DNA of 31,370 nucleotides from Tubiluchus corallicola (taxonomy: Eukaryota; Priapulida; Priapulimorpha; Priapulimorphida; Tubiluchidae). Shown one piece after another: positions 1-21,214 of this stretch. Location of the stretch: NCBI GenBank assembly GCA_030141605.1, contig JAQGDQ010000791.1, forward strand, positions 64,001-95,370. The letters are read 5' to 3'. The notes beneath the pieces are model-generated. The model did not search any database. It was not told the DNA's origin and saw nothing but the letters and a program-made list of their open reading frames with translations. Positions within the stretch are counted from its first letter, which is position 1. Each line of letters starts with the position of its first letter. Both the position numbers and the translations under genes were made by a program.

Positions 1-303
1 GTCTTACGTCTTTCAATTTCGTTACTGTATGACTGCATATTCCTGTGCACTGTGTAATAAATGCTGAAACTTTACCATCGTGATCTTAGTGTTATTTAAA
101 ACTCTATTGAAATTCTGTATTACAAGAATCTGTTTATAATAATAAATGTAACAAAATTATAAAAGTACTTAACGAAATTATAACATCCCAAAAATGCAGT
201 GTGAATCGATGTTAAAAATGTCTAGGCATTGTTGATAACGGTACCTTACTAAAATTAACGTAAGTTAGTAAAAGCTAAGGCAGTGTTATTTGGAGGACCT
301 TTC

Positions 304-478
304 GTGCACCATAACAGTTGCACCGTGCACCATAACAGTTGCACCATGTACCATAACAGTTGCACCTTGCACTGTAACAGTTGCACCGTGCACCATAACA
401 GTTGCACCGTGCACCGTAACAGTTGCCCCGTGCACCGTAACAGTTGCACCGTGCACCATAACAGTTGCACCGTGCACA
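304..478. repeat. 21-bp minisatellite, about 8 units
   Basis: The unit is GTGCACC-ATAACAGTT-GCACC with mostly single-base variants (ATA/GTA, CACC/CCCC). It lies in the intron upstream of the first visible IR-A exon. Because 21 is a multiple of three, open frames appear on both strands, but they are by-products of the repeat. GTGCAC is self-complementary, so each junction carries a small palindrome. Confidence 0.93.
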
Positions 479-552
479 CTTGCATATTTAACAAAAGAGT
501 GAAAATCAAACGTCTTTAATCCAGTCTCATTATGTTCAAACTAAAACTTCAG

Positions 553-1882
553 GAAGGGCAGACTCCCGTTCAAAAGGAAATATGGAGGAAATTTATGAAA
601 AATCCTGACAGACATTATAAGTATGCTTCCGAGGCTTTCCGCAAAGTCACTAACAACAATTTTGCCTGGATATCGGGACATCAGAGTTTGCGAGCGCAGA
701 TGGTTCAAGACTTTCACAGAACAGGAAAATGCTCTGTATATATTGCCCAGGATAACTTCTTTGTTCAACAGTTCGCCTTTCCTGTGCGAAAAAATAGCCC
801 GTATTTGGAGCTTTTTAATAACGGGTATGTCGTAATTTAAATAAAACTAATGGGATTTTATATATTGCAGTGGTGGCTCGTGTATAGGTACCGTGGAACT
901 GTAGTTCCCCCTATTTTCACTCAATATTATCGATATAATATTCAATGTAATAAGTCTTTTTTCTTTAGTTCTTTCTAGTACGGTCCAGAGAACGTAAGGG
1001 TAGTACTGTTTGTTTCACAGCCCAGCACAGTGTGCTCACAGTTCAAATAACGCAGTGTTTGGCTGCTGTGCGCATGCGGCCATGATAAGATGCTGTACCT
1101 AGGGAGAAAGAGTACTGTCGCTCACTGCAGTACGTGTTGTCAGTTGTCACGTGCTTAAAAGCCGCGCATCACATATTCTTGAACTACGGCAATTTAGGCT
1201 ATTCGTAAGCAAACAATATTTTTTGTTTCGGGTTTTATCAAGTTTATGTATAAATTTTCGTATGTTTGTTCATCTAAAGTTACAACATTAGAATTACACA
1301 AAGTTTGCTTCGTTTACACAGTACTAAAACAATAGCTAAATATTTTCTGAAGCAGAACCACCAGCAATTTTAGCTACGAGCTGTCACTGATCTGTTGGTA
1401 TTTTATTTACTAAAAAAAGTGAACATATAATTAAATAATGAACATTTTAAAATGAACCTGTATAATTAACAACTTTAGCTTTTGATGATATGATAAATTA
1501 GGAATCTCAAGGAAATTATATCAACTTCGTACAATGCAGAATCTTTATGTTTCAACTGTAAGAGATCTACCTACAGTTTACAGTGTTTACATCTATCGAT
1601 AATCTACAAATTTGCTTATTTTTCCTCTGTTATTTCAGAATTCATAGAATGATTGTATCTGGTTTCATGAATAAATGGATATTAGAAGCAGAACCGAGAA
1701 TAAAATGTGACAAAGAACCCAGCAGCGTTTACAGACCATTTAGAATGGCAGACATTGCGGGAGTCTTTGTTCTTTATGCTTCTGGTGTCGTAATTTCATT
1801 TATTGCATTTTGCATTGAATGCGTATATTCGTTTGTATGTGATCAATGTAAGCCTTCATATAATCACTTAAAATTCAACTGA
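553..1882 (+). CDS. Ionotropic receptor copy A (IR-A), last two coding exons; gene enters from left of window
   Basis: Coding exons are 553-824 (272 nt) and 1639-1882 (244 nt, TGA stop). Acceptors are ...AACTTCAG and ...TTATTTCAG and the donor is GTATGT at 825. The product is the second half of the ligand-binding domain (S2) plus M4 of an ionotropic glutamate-receptor-like protein: NSPYLELFNNG, then IHRMIVSGFMNKW, then the M4 start RPFRMADIAGVF. Exon lengths and phases equal the last two exons of IR-B, and the first exon is about 79% identical in protein. The reading frame is intact, so this looks like a living gene whose earlier exons lie outside the window. Positions 1-552 read as intron and hold only a 21-bp minisatellite. 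Its intron 825-1638 is enlarged by a hAT-like insertion. At the place where IR-B has Glu556, copy A has Gln (AQD instead of AED). The family call is firm; the exact subfamily is not recognised. Confidence 0.85.
868..1389. mobile_element. Non-autonomous hAT-like transposon (MITE), 522 bp
   Basis: The left end is CAGTGGTGGCTCGTGTATA. The right end, read on the opposite strand, is CAGTGACAGCTCGTAGCTA, which gives an imperfect terminal inverted repeat of about 19 bp starting with the CAGTG typical of hAT elements. The flanking 8-mers, ATATATTG (860-867) and ATCTGTTG (1390-1397), match at 6 of 8 positions, as expected for an aged 8-bp target duplication. The matching intron of IR-B (16797-17036) lacks this segment and reads ACTATTACG-ATCTCATG-GTATTTG, which looks like the empty site. 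No transposase reading frame is present. Its base composition is more GC-rich than the surrounding intron. Confidence 0.72.
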
Positions 1883-1908
1883 TTTTCATAAGATTTGAAT
1901 TATAGTTT

Positions 1909-1914
1909 AATAAA
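1909..1914 (+). terminator. Polyadenylation signal AATAAA of IR-A
   Basis: A canonical AATAAA lies 27 nt after the IR-A stop codon. The homologous 3' flank of IR-B lacks 11 bp here, including this hexamer. Confidence 0.5.
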
Positions 1915-2404
1915 CAATGTGGAAAATGAAAACACCAATGGTTTGCGACCTATACGTATTTGTGAATATTGTTGTGTTATTGTTGTGTTTTGTTTCTCTC
2001 GGAAGGCTCGTAGAGAAAACCAGAAAACACGCCGTCAAATAAAACTACTTTATTTTAGCGATAATTCTATTACACAAAAAGATGAAGGAACAAGAAATGA
2101 TTATACTAAACGTGAAAATCTGGAAAACGTTTAAGTAAGTATAAATGCGTAAGTATAAGTCCGTGTTAGATCTGCGTGCTCTGTGTGATCCCGTGTCAGC
2201 AGCCTGCTTCGCCTTATATAGCACTCTGGAGAAACTTCTCAAACAAATGTTCGAGAACAATCCAGACGGTAAGGCGGTCATTCCGACGGAACATTCTACG
2301 ATGTTCTATGCAATTCTAGTTGATGTCAGCGATCTCCACGACACTTATAGTCTAAATTTGTCCAAAAGCTTGCTTTTCACAGGTCTTTGATTCGCAGCTT
2401 ACCA
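1915..2404. other. Intergenic, no recognised gene
   Basis: The first roughly 60 bp are homologous to the 3' flank of IR-B at 17301-17350. The rest, including a moderately GC-rich stretch near 2145-2340 with an 81-codon open frame, has no motif that I recognise. Confidence 0.5.
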
Positions 2405-2905
2405 TCAGGCAAAAACTAAAAGCTTCAACAACCAACGTAAGAAAAACATTAAAACTCCCAATCATTGATGCACACAAAGAATATTTTACTCTGCTCGTTA
2501 CATTTAAATACATTAACAACATCAGCAAACCATTCCAAAATAACAGATTTAGCTTTTTCCAAATCCTATGTTCAATTCCAGAACAAGTAATCTGAAACAA
2601 AATAGGACAAATACCCACTAGTTCCGTATCAGTCAACATTCAGAACAAAATTAAAATCATTAATATTAATCAAATATTAAATACCATCACACCAGTACGA
2701 CAACATGCACACTGATTCATAATTTATATATTCACGGCAATATTAACTAAATCATAATTTTTAATACCCGAGAATAGTTGTAAATATGTTTTATTTTTAT
2801 TTGCTGTTACTTTTCGTTACTGCTTAGTAGTTTAGTTTGATAATCTCTGTAAAGTTTTTATTCAGTGATTATCAATGTATTTTAATGGCAAATAAAAATT
2901 ATTAT
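2405..2905 (+). mobile_element. LINE (non-LTR retrotransposon) 3' fragment, copy 1
   Basis: Frame translation around 2425-2560 gives TNVRKTLKLPIIDAHKEY followed by KYINNISKPFQNN. This is clearly related to TSLRNSMKIPILEAHRDY and KYINNINSPFKNN of the minus-strand copy at 15846-16440. This is the C-terminal, post-reverse-transcriptase part of a LINE ORF2. The frame is broken after about 2600. The 3' end reads GGCAAATAAAAATTATTATG and runs into a CA microsatellite, the usual arrangement for a LINE with a short-repeat tail. It is dead and 5'-truncated. The clade is not assigned. Confidence 0.7.
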
Positions 2906-2911
2906 GTATAT

Positions 2912-2971
2912 GCACACACACACACGCATGCACGCAGGCACACACACACGAACGCACGCACACACACACAT
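2912..2971. repeat. (CA)n / (CACG)n microsatellite
   Basis: An interrupted CA array with GCACG units directly follows the LINE 3' end and probably grew from it. Confidence 0.9.
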
Positions 2972-3213
2972 ACATAAAAAAATTATATACGTTTATGTAT
3001 ATATGTGACCAAATATATGACCATATATTATACATGACCAAACAGGTAAAGAGACTCTATATATGTATACATATTTATATGGTTCACTGCTTAATCATTC
3101 TAATGAGTTGACCAAATGTTTCCATCGTATGATCCAGTACACGGAGTTAGAATAAACTACAATATTTTCATTATACTTTGCTGTGCTTTGAAAACAATTC
3201 ACCACTCTTTCTA

Positions 3214-3243
3214 TGAACCTTTTTCATGAAATGAAAAGGTTCA
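3214..3243. repeat. 30-bp near-perfect palindrome at the edge of the monomer array
   Basis: TGAACCTTTT...AAAAGGTTCA forms an inverted repeat with almost no spacer (arms joined by TCATGAAATGA). It sits about 40 bp before the 43-bp array begins, so it may be a hairpin at the array boundary. It has no assigned role. Confidence 0.7.
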
Positions 3244-3279
3244 AGGATAAAGTTCTTAGAAATGGCAATTCTGGAAGAA

Positions 3280-5440
3280 TCTTTTTTTGGGCGGCAGCTT
3301 TTTCTGGCAAAAAAAGCTTTCTGCGAGTTTTCTTCTGGCAAAAAACTTCTAGGAGAAAGTTTTTCTGTGATTTTTCTTCTGGCAAAAACTTCTAGAAAAC
3401 AGTTTTTCTGTGATTTTTCTTCTGGCAAAAACTTCTAGAAAACAGTTTTTTTGTGAATTTTCTTCTGGCAAAAAACCTCTATGAAAAAGTTTTCTGTGAT
3501 TTTTCTTCTGTCAAAAAACTTCTAGAAAACGGTTTTTTTGTGAATTTTCTTCTGGCAAAAAACCTCTATGAAAAAGTTTTCTGTGATTTTTCTTCTGTCA
3601 AAAAACTTCTAGAAAACGGTTTTTTTGTGAATTTTCTTCTGGCAAAAAACCTCTATGAAAAAGTTTTCTGTGATTTTTCTTCTGTCAAAAAACTTCTAGA
3701 AAACGGTTTTTTTGTGAATTTTCTTCTGGCAAAAAACCTCTATGAAAAAGTTTTCTGTGATTTTTCTTCTGTCAAAAAACTTCTAGAAAACGGTTTTTTT
3801 GTGAATTTTCTTCTGGCAAAAAACCTCTATGAAAAAGTTTTCTGTGATTTTTCTTCTGTCAAAAAACTTCTAGAAAACGGTTTTTTTGTGAATTTTCTTC
3901 TGGCAAAAAACCTCTATGAAAAAGTTTTCTGTGATTTTTCTTCTGTCAAAAAACTTCTAGAAAACGGTTTTTTTGTGAATTTTATTCTGGCAAAAAACCT
4001 CTATGAAAAAGTTTTCTGTGATTTTTCTTCTGTCAAAAAACTTCTAGAAAACGGTTTTTTTGTGAATTTTCTTCTGGCAAAAAACCTCTATGAAAAAGTT
4101 TTCTGTGATTTTTCTTCTGTCAAAAAACTTCTAGAAAACGGTTTTTTTGTGAATTTTCTTCTGGCAAAAAACCTCTATGAAAAAGTTTTCTGTGATTTTT
4201 CTTCTGTCAAAAAACTTCTAGAAAAAAGTTTTCTGGAGTTTCTTCTGGCAAAAACTTCTAGAACGGTTTTTTTGTGAATTTTCTTCTGGCAAAAAACCTC
4301 TATGAAAAAGTTTTCTGTGATTTTTCTTCTGTCAAAAAACTTCTAGAAAACAGTTTTTTTGTGAATTTTCTTCTGGCAAAAAACCTCTATGAAAAAGTTT
4401 TCTGTGATTTTTCTTCTGTCAAAAAACTTCTAGAAAACGGTTTTTTTGTGAATTTTCTTCTGGCAAAAAACCTCTAGGAAAAAGTTTTCTGTGAATTTTC
4501 TTCCGGCAAAAAACCTCTAGGGAAAGTTTTTCTGTGATTTTTCTTCTGGCAAAAAACCTCTAGGAAACAGTTTTCTGTGAATTTTCTTCTCCCAAAAAAC
4601 CGCTAGAAAAAAGTTTTCTGCGAATTTTCTTCTGGCAAAAAACTTCTAGGAGAAAGTTTTTCTGTGATTTTTCTTCTGGCAAAAACTTCTAGAAAACAGT
4701 TTTTTTGCGAATTTTCTTCTAGCAAAAAACCTCTATGAAAAAGTTTTCTCTGAATTTTTTTCTGGCAAAAAACTTCTAGGAGAAAGTTTTTCTGTGATTT
4801 TTCTTCTGTCAAAAAACTTCTAGAAAACAGTTTTTTGTGAATTTTTTTCTGGCAAAAAACCTCTAGGAAAAAGTTTTCTGTGAATTTTCTTCCGGCAAAA
4901 AAACCTCTAGGGAAAGTTTTTCTGTGATTTTTCTTCTGGCAAAAAACCTCTAGGAAACAGTTTTCTGAAAATTTTCTTCTCCCAAAAAACCTCTAGAAAA
5001 AAGTTTTCTGCGAATTTTCTTCTGGCAAAAAACCTCTAGGAAAAAGTTTTCTGCGAGTTTTCTTCTGGCAAAAAACCTCTAGGAAAAAGTTTTCTGCGAG
5101 TTTTCTTCTGGCAAAAAACCTCTAGGAAAAAGTTTTCTGCGAGTTTTCTTCTGGCAAAAAACCTCTAGGAAAAAGTTTTCTGCGAGTTTTCTTCTGGCAA
5201 AAAACCTCTAGGAAAACGTTTTCTGTGATTTTCCTTCTGTCAAAAAACTTCTAGAAAACAGTTTTTCTGTGATTTTTCTTCTGGCAAAAAACCTCTAGGA
5301 AAAAGTTTTCTGTGAATTTTCTTCTCCCAAAAAACCTCTAGGAAAAAGTTTTCTGCGAGTTTTCTTCTGGCAAAAAACCTCTAGGAGAAAGTTTTTCTGA
5401 GATTTTTCTTCTCACAAAAATGTCTAGGAAAAAGTTTTTC
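3280..5440. repeat. 43/44-bp monomer satellite array (about 50 monomers)
   Basis: The array is built from CTTCTGGCAAAAAACCTCTA + GGAAAAAGTTTTCTG + TGAATTTT-like monomers of 43-44 bp. Edge monomers are divergent (CCTCTAGG/ACTTCTAG, GGCAAA/GTCAAA/CCCAAA variants). The block 5020-5215 holds homogeneous 43-bp monomers with TGCGAGTTTT, while 3450-4480 is organised as 87-bp dimers. Several separate homogenised blocks inside one array point to repeated local unequal exchange or gene conversion. Each monomer contains AGAAAA...TTTTCT complementarity, so single strands can fold. The array is intergenic, between IR-A and IR-B. Confidence 0.95.
3453..4480. repeat. 87-bp dimeric higher-order repeat block
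   Basis: Two alternating monomer types (CTGGCAAAAAACCTCTATG... and CTGTCAAAAAACTTCTAG...) repeat as an 87-bp unit; for example the CTCTATG of successive units lies at 3478 and 3565. About nine nearly identical units run to 4215. After a diverged half-unit, about 2.5 more run from 4265 to 4480. Since 87 = 3 x 29, the + strand stays open for 274 codons with a 29-residue repeat (NFLLAKNLYEKVFCDFSS...). There is no splice, promoter or codon evidence that this is translated. Confidence 0.93.
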
Positions 5441-5893
5441 GTCTCCCCATCTTACAAACGAACATTCTCGTGTGCCTAGCAGTAGTGAAATAACATATCA
5501 GTTTCAATTTTTTTTATAAAGTTTAGAACTTTGAAAGTGTTGCACTGCACTCAACAACAGGTCCATGTCAGTGGTAGTTGCAGTAATGAAATAAGCCCAT
5601 TACGAATATTTCTAAGGTTTAGCACTAGACTGTTACAGGCATCTGCCAGTTGATATTGTAATATGACAAATGAAACTGACCAGAATGAGCATTGAACTCA
5701 ACTGGTGCCCATCCATTTACTTACCAGCTCGACGTTGCTCATCTCAGCTGTAAACATCCCCCCTAAATGATCAAGGCTCAAAATGGAATCAAACCCACAA
5801 TGTAAAGTTAATGCACGTCTTTGTTAAACATCAAAGTGACTAATAGCGCAAACCACCATTAGTGAACAGTTTACATTTCGCTGAGCTTTTGTG
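5441..5893. other. Upstream region of IR-B, nothing recognised
   Basis: This is unique-looking sequence between the satellite array and the IR-B start. No TATA box is evident in the last 60 bp, and no gene-like open frame occurs. Confidence 0.5.
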
Positions 5894-5898
5894 TCAGT
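5894..5898 (+). promoter_or_regulatory. Possible arthropod-type initiator TCAGT for IR-B
   Basis: TCAGT matches the arthropod Inr core and lies just before the first ATG at 5909. If transcription starts here, the leader to 5909 would be very short, which would favour the in-frame ATGs at 5945, 5954 or 5957. A pentamer occurs often by chance, so this is weak. Confidence 0.2.
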
Positions 5899-5908
5899 GT
5901 TGACATAG

Positions 5909-17280
<11,372 letters not shown>

Positions 17281-17647
17281 TTTTCATAGGATTTGAATTA
17301 ACAATGTAGAAAATGAAAACACTGAAGCTTTGTGCGCAACAATGCGTATTTGTGGATATCTTGGAGTCAAAATTTGCCCAAATCCTTAGCAAGATCTTTA
17401 CAGGTGTTTGGTGGGCAGCTTGGCACTATGCGGAACTGAACACCATGGTCCACTAATGTTTTCTTATGGCAAGATCAGATCCTAGTTTATTATCAAGACA
17501 GTATTTTAAGGTGAAACACTGAACCGGCAGAGATGTCACTTATGAAACAATAGTCACAAGTTCATCCTTGAACCATCAAGGCTGTCGTGGACCATATGAC
17601 TAGAGCCCAAACGTATTTGACCTATTGAGACGAAACAACAATGCTTT

Positions 17648-18235
17648 AAGGTGGGTACATATTAAGGCGTGTTCAGACTGAAAAATTTTATTGCTAAGAA
17701 AAGTGCAAGTCTTAGCCATTATATAATTGAAGTCATCACATTAAAGTCCTGTGACGACGATGTGGTTTAGACCATGATATGGCTGTACATATAATATTAC
17801 ATACAGATATAAATTGTTAGCTATATGGATTTGCCTATGCATCTGTTTACTAACTGTTTATCAGAGACAATTGGACTCCATGTCTTATCCAGCTTTAATT
17901 TCGTATTACGTTGGATAAAAAATGTTTCTGACTTTTTAGAGTAAAGATGTTAGCATTTACACCATCAAGACGGTGCCAGCATCTGGGAAAATACGTGGCA
18001 TCATTTCTTCAGACTTTAAATTTTTGGTATTATAGCAAAATTTTATGTAATTTACTCAAACGTGTTGAGAAACTGTGTTGTTTGGTGACTGATTAGCCTT
18101 GCAAGATTGTTGTCTGGGTGTTTTATTGATGTCTATTTATTTTGCAGAAAGGTCTTGTGAAGGAAGGATATTTTTTTCCATTGACAAAGTACAAATTAAA
18201 TGGAATTAAATGCAATGCTCAATTTTGTATGTTAC
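17648..18235 (+). pseudogene. Ionotropic receptor copy C, remnant with exons 5 and 6
   Basis: 17649-17666 (AAGGTGGGTACATATTAAG) matches the exon 4/intron 4 boundary of IR-B. The segment continues through intron 4 homology (GGCTGTACATATAATATTAC) into an exon 5 copy at about 17941-18003 (SKDVSIYTIKTVPASGKIRG) and an exon 6 copy from 18148 (KGLVKEGYFFPLTKYKLNG). The 3' half of exon 5 is lost, its frame runs into TAG, and exon 6 has an 11-bp deletion (AAACTTAAAGTTGG region). No other exons are found before or after. It lies only 370 bp downstream of IR-B, so it is a partial tandem duplicate that has decayed. Confidence 0.85.
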
Positions 18236-18487
18236 ACAACTTTGCAATCGTTAGGCATGTTTTGCATGTTAGGAAGTTGTATCTGCAAAACTTAAAAATG
18301 TGTGTATTTTATACATATAACGCTATATGTCAACTAATGCTTTTAAAATTACCCCTATATGGATTTTTCTAAAAGCTGCTTACAGAATAGGTAGCAAAGT
18401 CATACGTTAGGCAGAAGAACTTTTGTCTAATGGAAGGCAAAATGTCATGATGAATTGAAGTGAGTAAAATTTTCAAAATGTTCTAAA

Positions 18488-19335
18488 GTGCCCTTTGAAA
18501 TTGGTCCATGCCTTTCTCTTTTATTCCTTAATGACCTGCCAGATCAAATGCCTGCGACTGTAAAGCTTTTTGCGGCTCATACAAAAATGTATAGCCCACT
18601 AGATAGTGATCAATGAATGGTTCAGTTTCAACAGGACATTAACACTCTTGCTGATCGGTCTAAATTATGGCAATTGAAGTTTAATACTGAGAAAAGTAAA
18701 CTGATTCGTATGGGTTATAATAATCAAAAATGCACTTATGCTGCGGAAGATTATAAAACCATTAGTGGTGACAAAGATTGAAAAACACTTGGGTGCGCTG
18801 ATTGAGGAGCACCTTAAGTTTCACAATCATACAAGCTCGGGGTAAACAAAACCAATAAAATTCTTGGAGCTGTTAAACATACATTCACGTATAAAAACAG
18901 CGAAATGGTTTTGATCAGATAATCAAAACTCTTATTAGGCCACATCTAGAATGCTAATGTTGTTTGGAGACCAAGGTGTGTGGGAGATGCTCAACTCGTA
19001 GAAAATGTTCAAGAAAGGGCTACCAAGCTGGTTCCTCATTTAGTAACTTGGATCACACAGAAATATTATGAAAATTAAACATTCAATCTTTACAACGTAG
19101 ACACCAACGAAGTGACACGCTTTGGGTTTTAAAAAAATATCACTAAAATTGACGTTTTGGACGAGTCACCCTTCATGTGGAATGCAGGAACTCCAGCACT
19201 GGATGTTAGAATTATGTCTTCAGCAATCGAGTAGCCAATAGCTGGAATGGTAACATCTAAGTCAATAAATGAATTTATAAGAAATGTGGAAATGAGTAGA
19301 ATCACAAAAAATTCTTTGTACTGTACACACACTAA
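18488..19335 (+). mobile_element. Degenerate LINE reverse-transcriptase and C-terminal region
   Basis: Translated pieces follow the order of a CR1/Jockey-like ORF2: VPFEIGP..LFLNDLPDQMP, VKLF-AAHTKMY, QQDINTLADRSKLWQLKFN, KTLIRPHLE, then FSNRVANSWNG with a frameshift into TSKSINEFIRNVE. The catalytic FADD position reads FAAH (18569-18580), and several stops and frameshifts are present, so it is inactive. This copy differs in sequence from the two LINE 3' fragments in the IR cluster. It separates the IR cluster from the reductase gene. Confidence 0.8.
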
Positions 19336-21128
19336 ATGCCATTAAAGGCATTAGAGGTGATCTACGGGTCTACATTTAGCCTTTCAGTGACGTGAAAATT
19401 AACGGAAGAGCGAGAGAGCTTAACGTGTGCACCATCTTCTAAACGACGTCCAGGTTTCCGCTTAGAACTGATTAATAGCAAGAAAGCAATTAAAATAAAC
19501 TCAAGGTTAAAGAAATCGGTCACCTACAGGAAGCAAAAGTATGAAACGTTCAATTATGAAAATGTTAGTCTTGCACTCTTGCTTCGGTTTCAGAATTTGC
19601 TTATTTCCATGGTGATAGCGTTGCAGGCTTGCACAACAAAGACCTTTAGGTTAAAACTTCTGCAATTTAATTCAATTTATTTTACTTTCTGTTCCCAACG
19701 GCAAAACCACTGGCAAAATAATTTTGTATTAAATAAACAAGAAACTATGGCAAATAATACAAAACAAATAAGGCATGCGTACACCCGTCTATATAAACAG
19801 AGAAACAAGCCCATAAAAACTATATTAAAATGCTATGTTTTAATTATCCCTAATAATTTATTTATAAACTTAAATTCATTATTAATTTTTCAATTGTGGA
19901 GACGCATTCTTATAAGCTTTGTGAAACCACTTTAGCACTTGCTGTCCTAGCAATTGCAGTCGCCCATGTTTCTATATTTTTGACATTTAAGTAAAAATGG
20001 TGTGTTAATGAGATCTTTTTGGATGAAAATAATGTAAATTCAGCAACTGTCCTCCTCACTCACTGCACTTTGTTTTCTTTTTTCTGCACTTAATTGAATG
20101 GTAATTTTTATGAAATGTCATCTGCCAGTAGTATAACAAGTTTCTCAACTATTTTTTCATCATTACAGACCTTGCATTCATCTGCTTAACTTCATTGTGC
20201 AGATCCTGATTTGAAATTTATTATCTTTTTTGGCCATTCTGTTATTCAAATGTTAATGCAGTTTCTTCGTTAATAAGCTCGTTCTTAACAGAATCAGAAA
20301 GTCTCCAAATTCTCGAGTGCTTGAGGTGTGGAATTCCTGACTGGTAAGACTGAACTAATGAAACCACTACAGCTTACAAAAAATGATGTTGCTTAAAGAG
20401 ACATAAAAAGATAAATAATTTTCCCTAAAAGTAAACAAATTGTAACAAATTTTCAGATAACATTTTTATTAATTTAATACAGTGATAAATATTAGCTAGC
20501 ATCATAAAGTTGCGACCATCTTTTATTTTCCTTGTTAGATTAAACAAAACAGAAGCGCACAGAAGTGACACAAAACAGTGAAAAACAAATGGGTGTAATG
20601 ATAATTGTTCTATAAGACACAATTTATTAAGCATACCGTGAGAGTTTAATTACAGATAATTATAAATGACAACGTAGTAAGAGTAAAACAATTTACTGGT
20701 CGTCAACTTAAGTGTTCTAATATCATTGACTACAAACTCCACAGCTCAACTTTAAAATTATGCACCAAACACTTACTGATACTTGCAGTCATTAATTTGC
20801 TGTAATACTATCACCAACACCCCAAAAAGTCTAGCATGTGATGAGCAAAATGCATCACTTAATTCATCAGTAACTTATTAAAATAAGTGGAAAAATACCA
20901 GATTCATAGTGACATTATTTAGGAAGCACGTTGCCTTTATAAAAAATTAAATTATTTATAGCAAATGCAATAAATTCTATAACCATAGTCTGTCAAGTTC
21001 AGCTTAAGTTACAAAGATGTAAGTTTACATAATAAAATCGTGGAAAATGTTTATTGTTGTTGCAGAGTCCGTTTTTCCCATGTAGAAGCCACACTGTAAT
21101 GGAAGCCTAGTCACCAATGACTGGCAAT
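19336..21128. other. Intergenic, no recognised gene
   Basis: AT-rich sequence without tandem arrays. A 118-codon + strand frame (19579-19935) has no recognisable motif, signal peptide or splice context and is treated as chance. Confidence 0.5.
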
Positions 21129-21134
21129 TTTATT
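21129..21134 (-). terminator. Polyadenylation signal AATAAA of the carbonyl reductase gene
   Basis: Read on the minus strand, AATAAA lies 81 nt after the stop codon. A second AATAAA at 21050-21055 (160 nt after the stop) is an alternative. Confidence 0.45.
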
Positions 21135-21214
21135 CTTGACCAACAAAGTCCATAATTTCCGCAGTTCAGCTCCCAAAAAATTACTTCATTTACCACTAAA
21201 ATCTCACACATGTA

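Noticed and set aside
19579-19935. 118-codon + strand frame
   Set aside because: No recognisable motif, AT-driven composition and no supporting splice or regulatory context.
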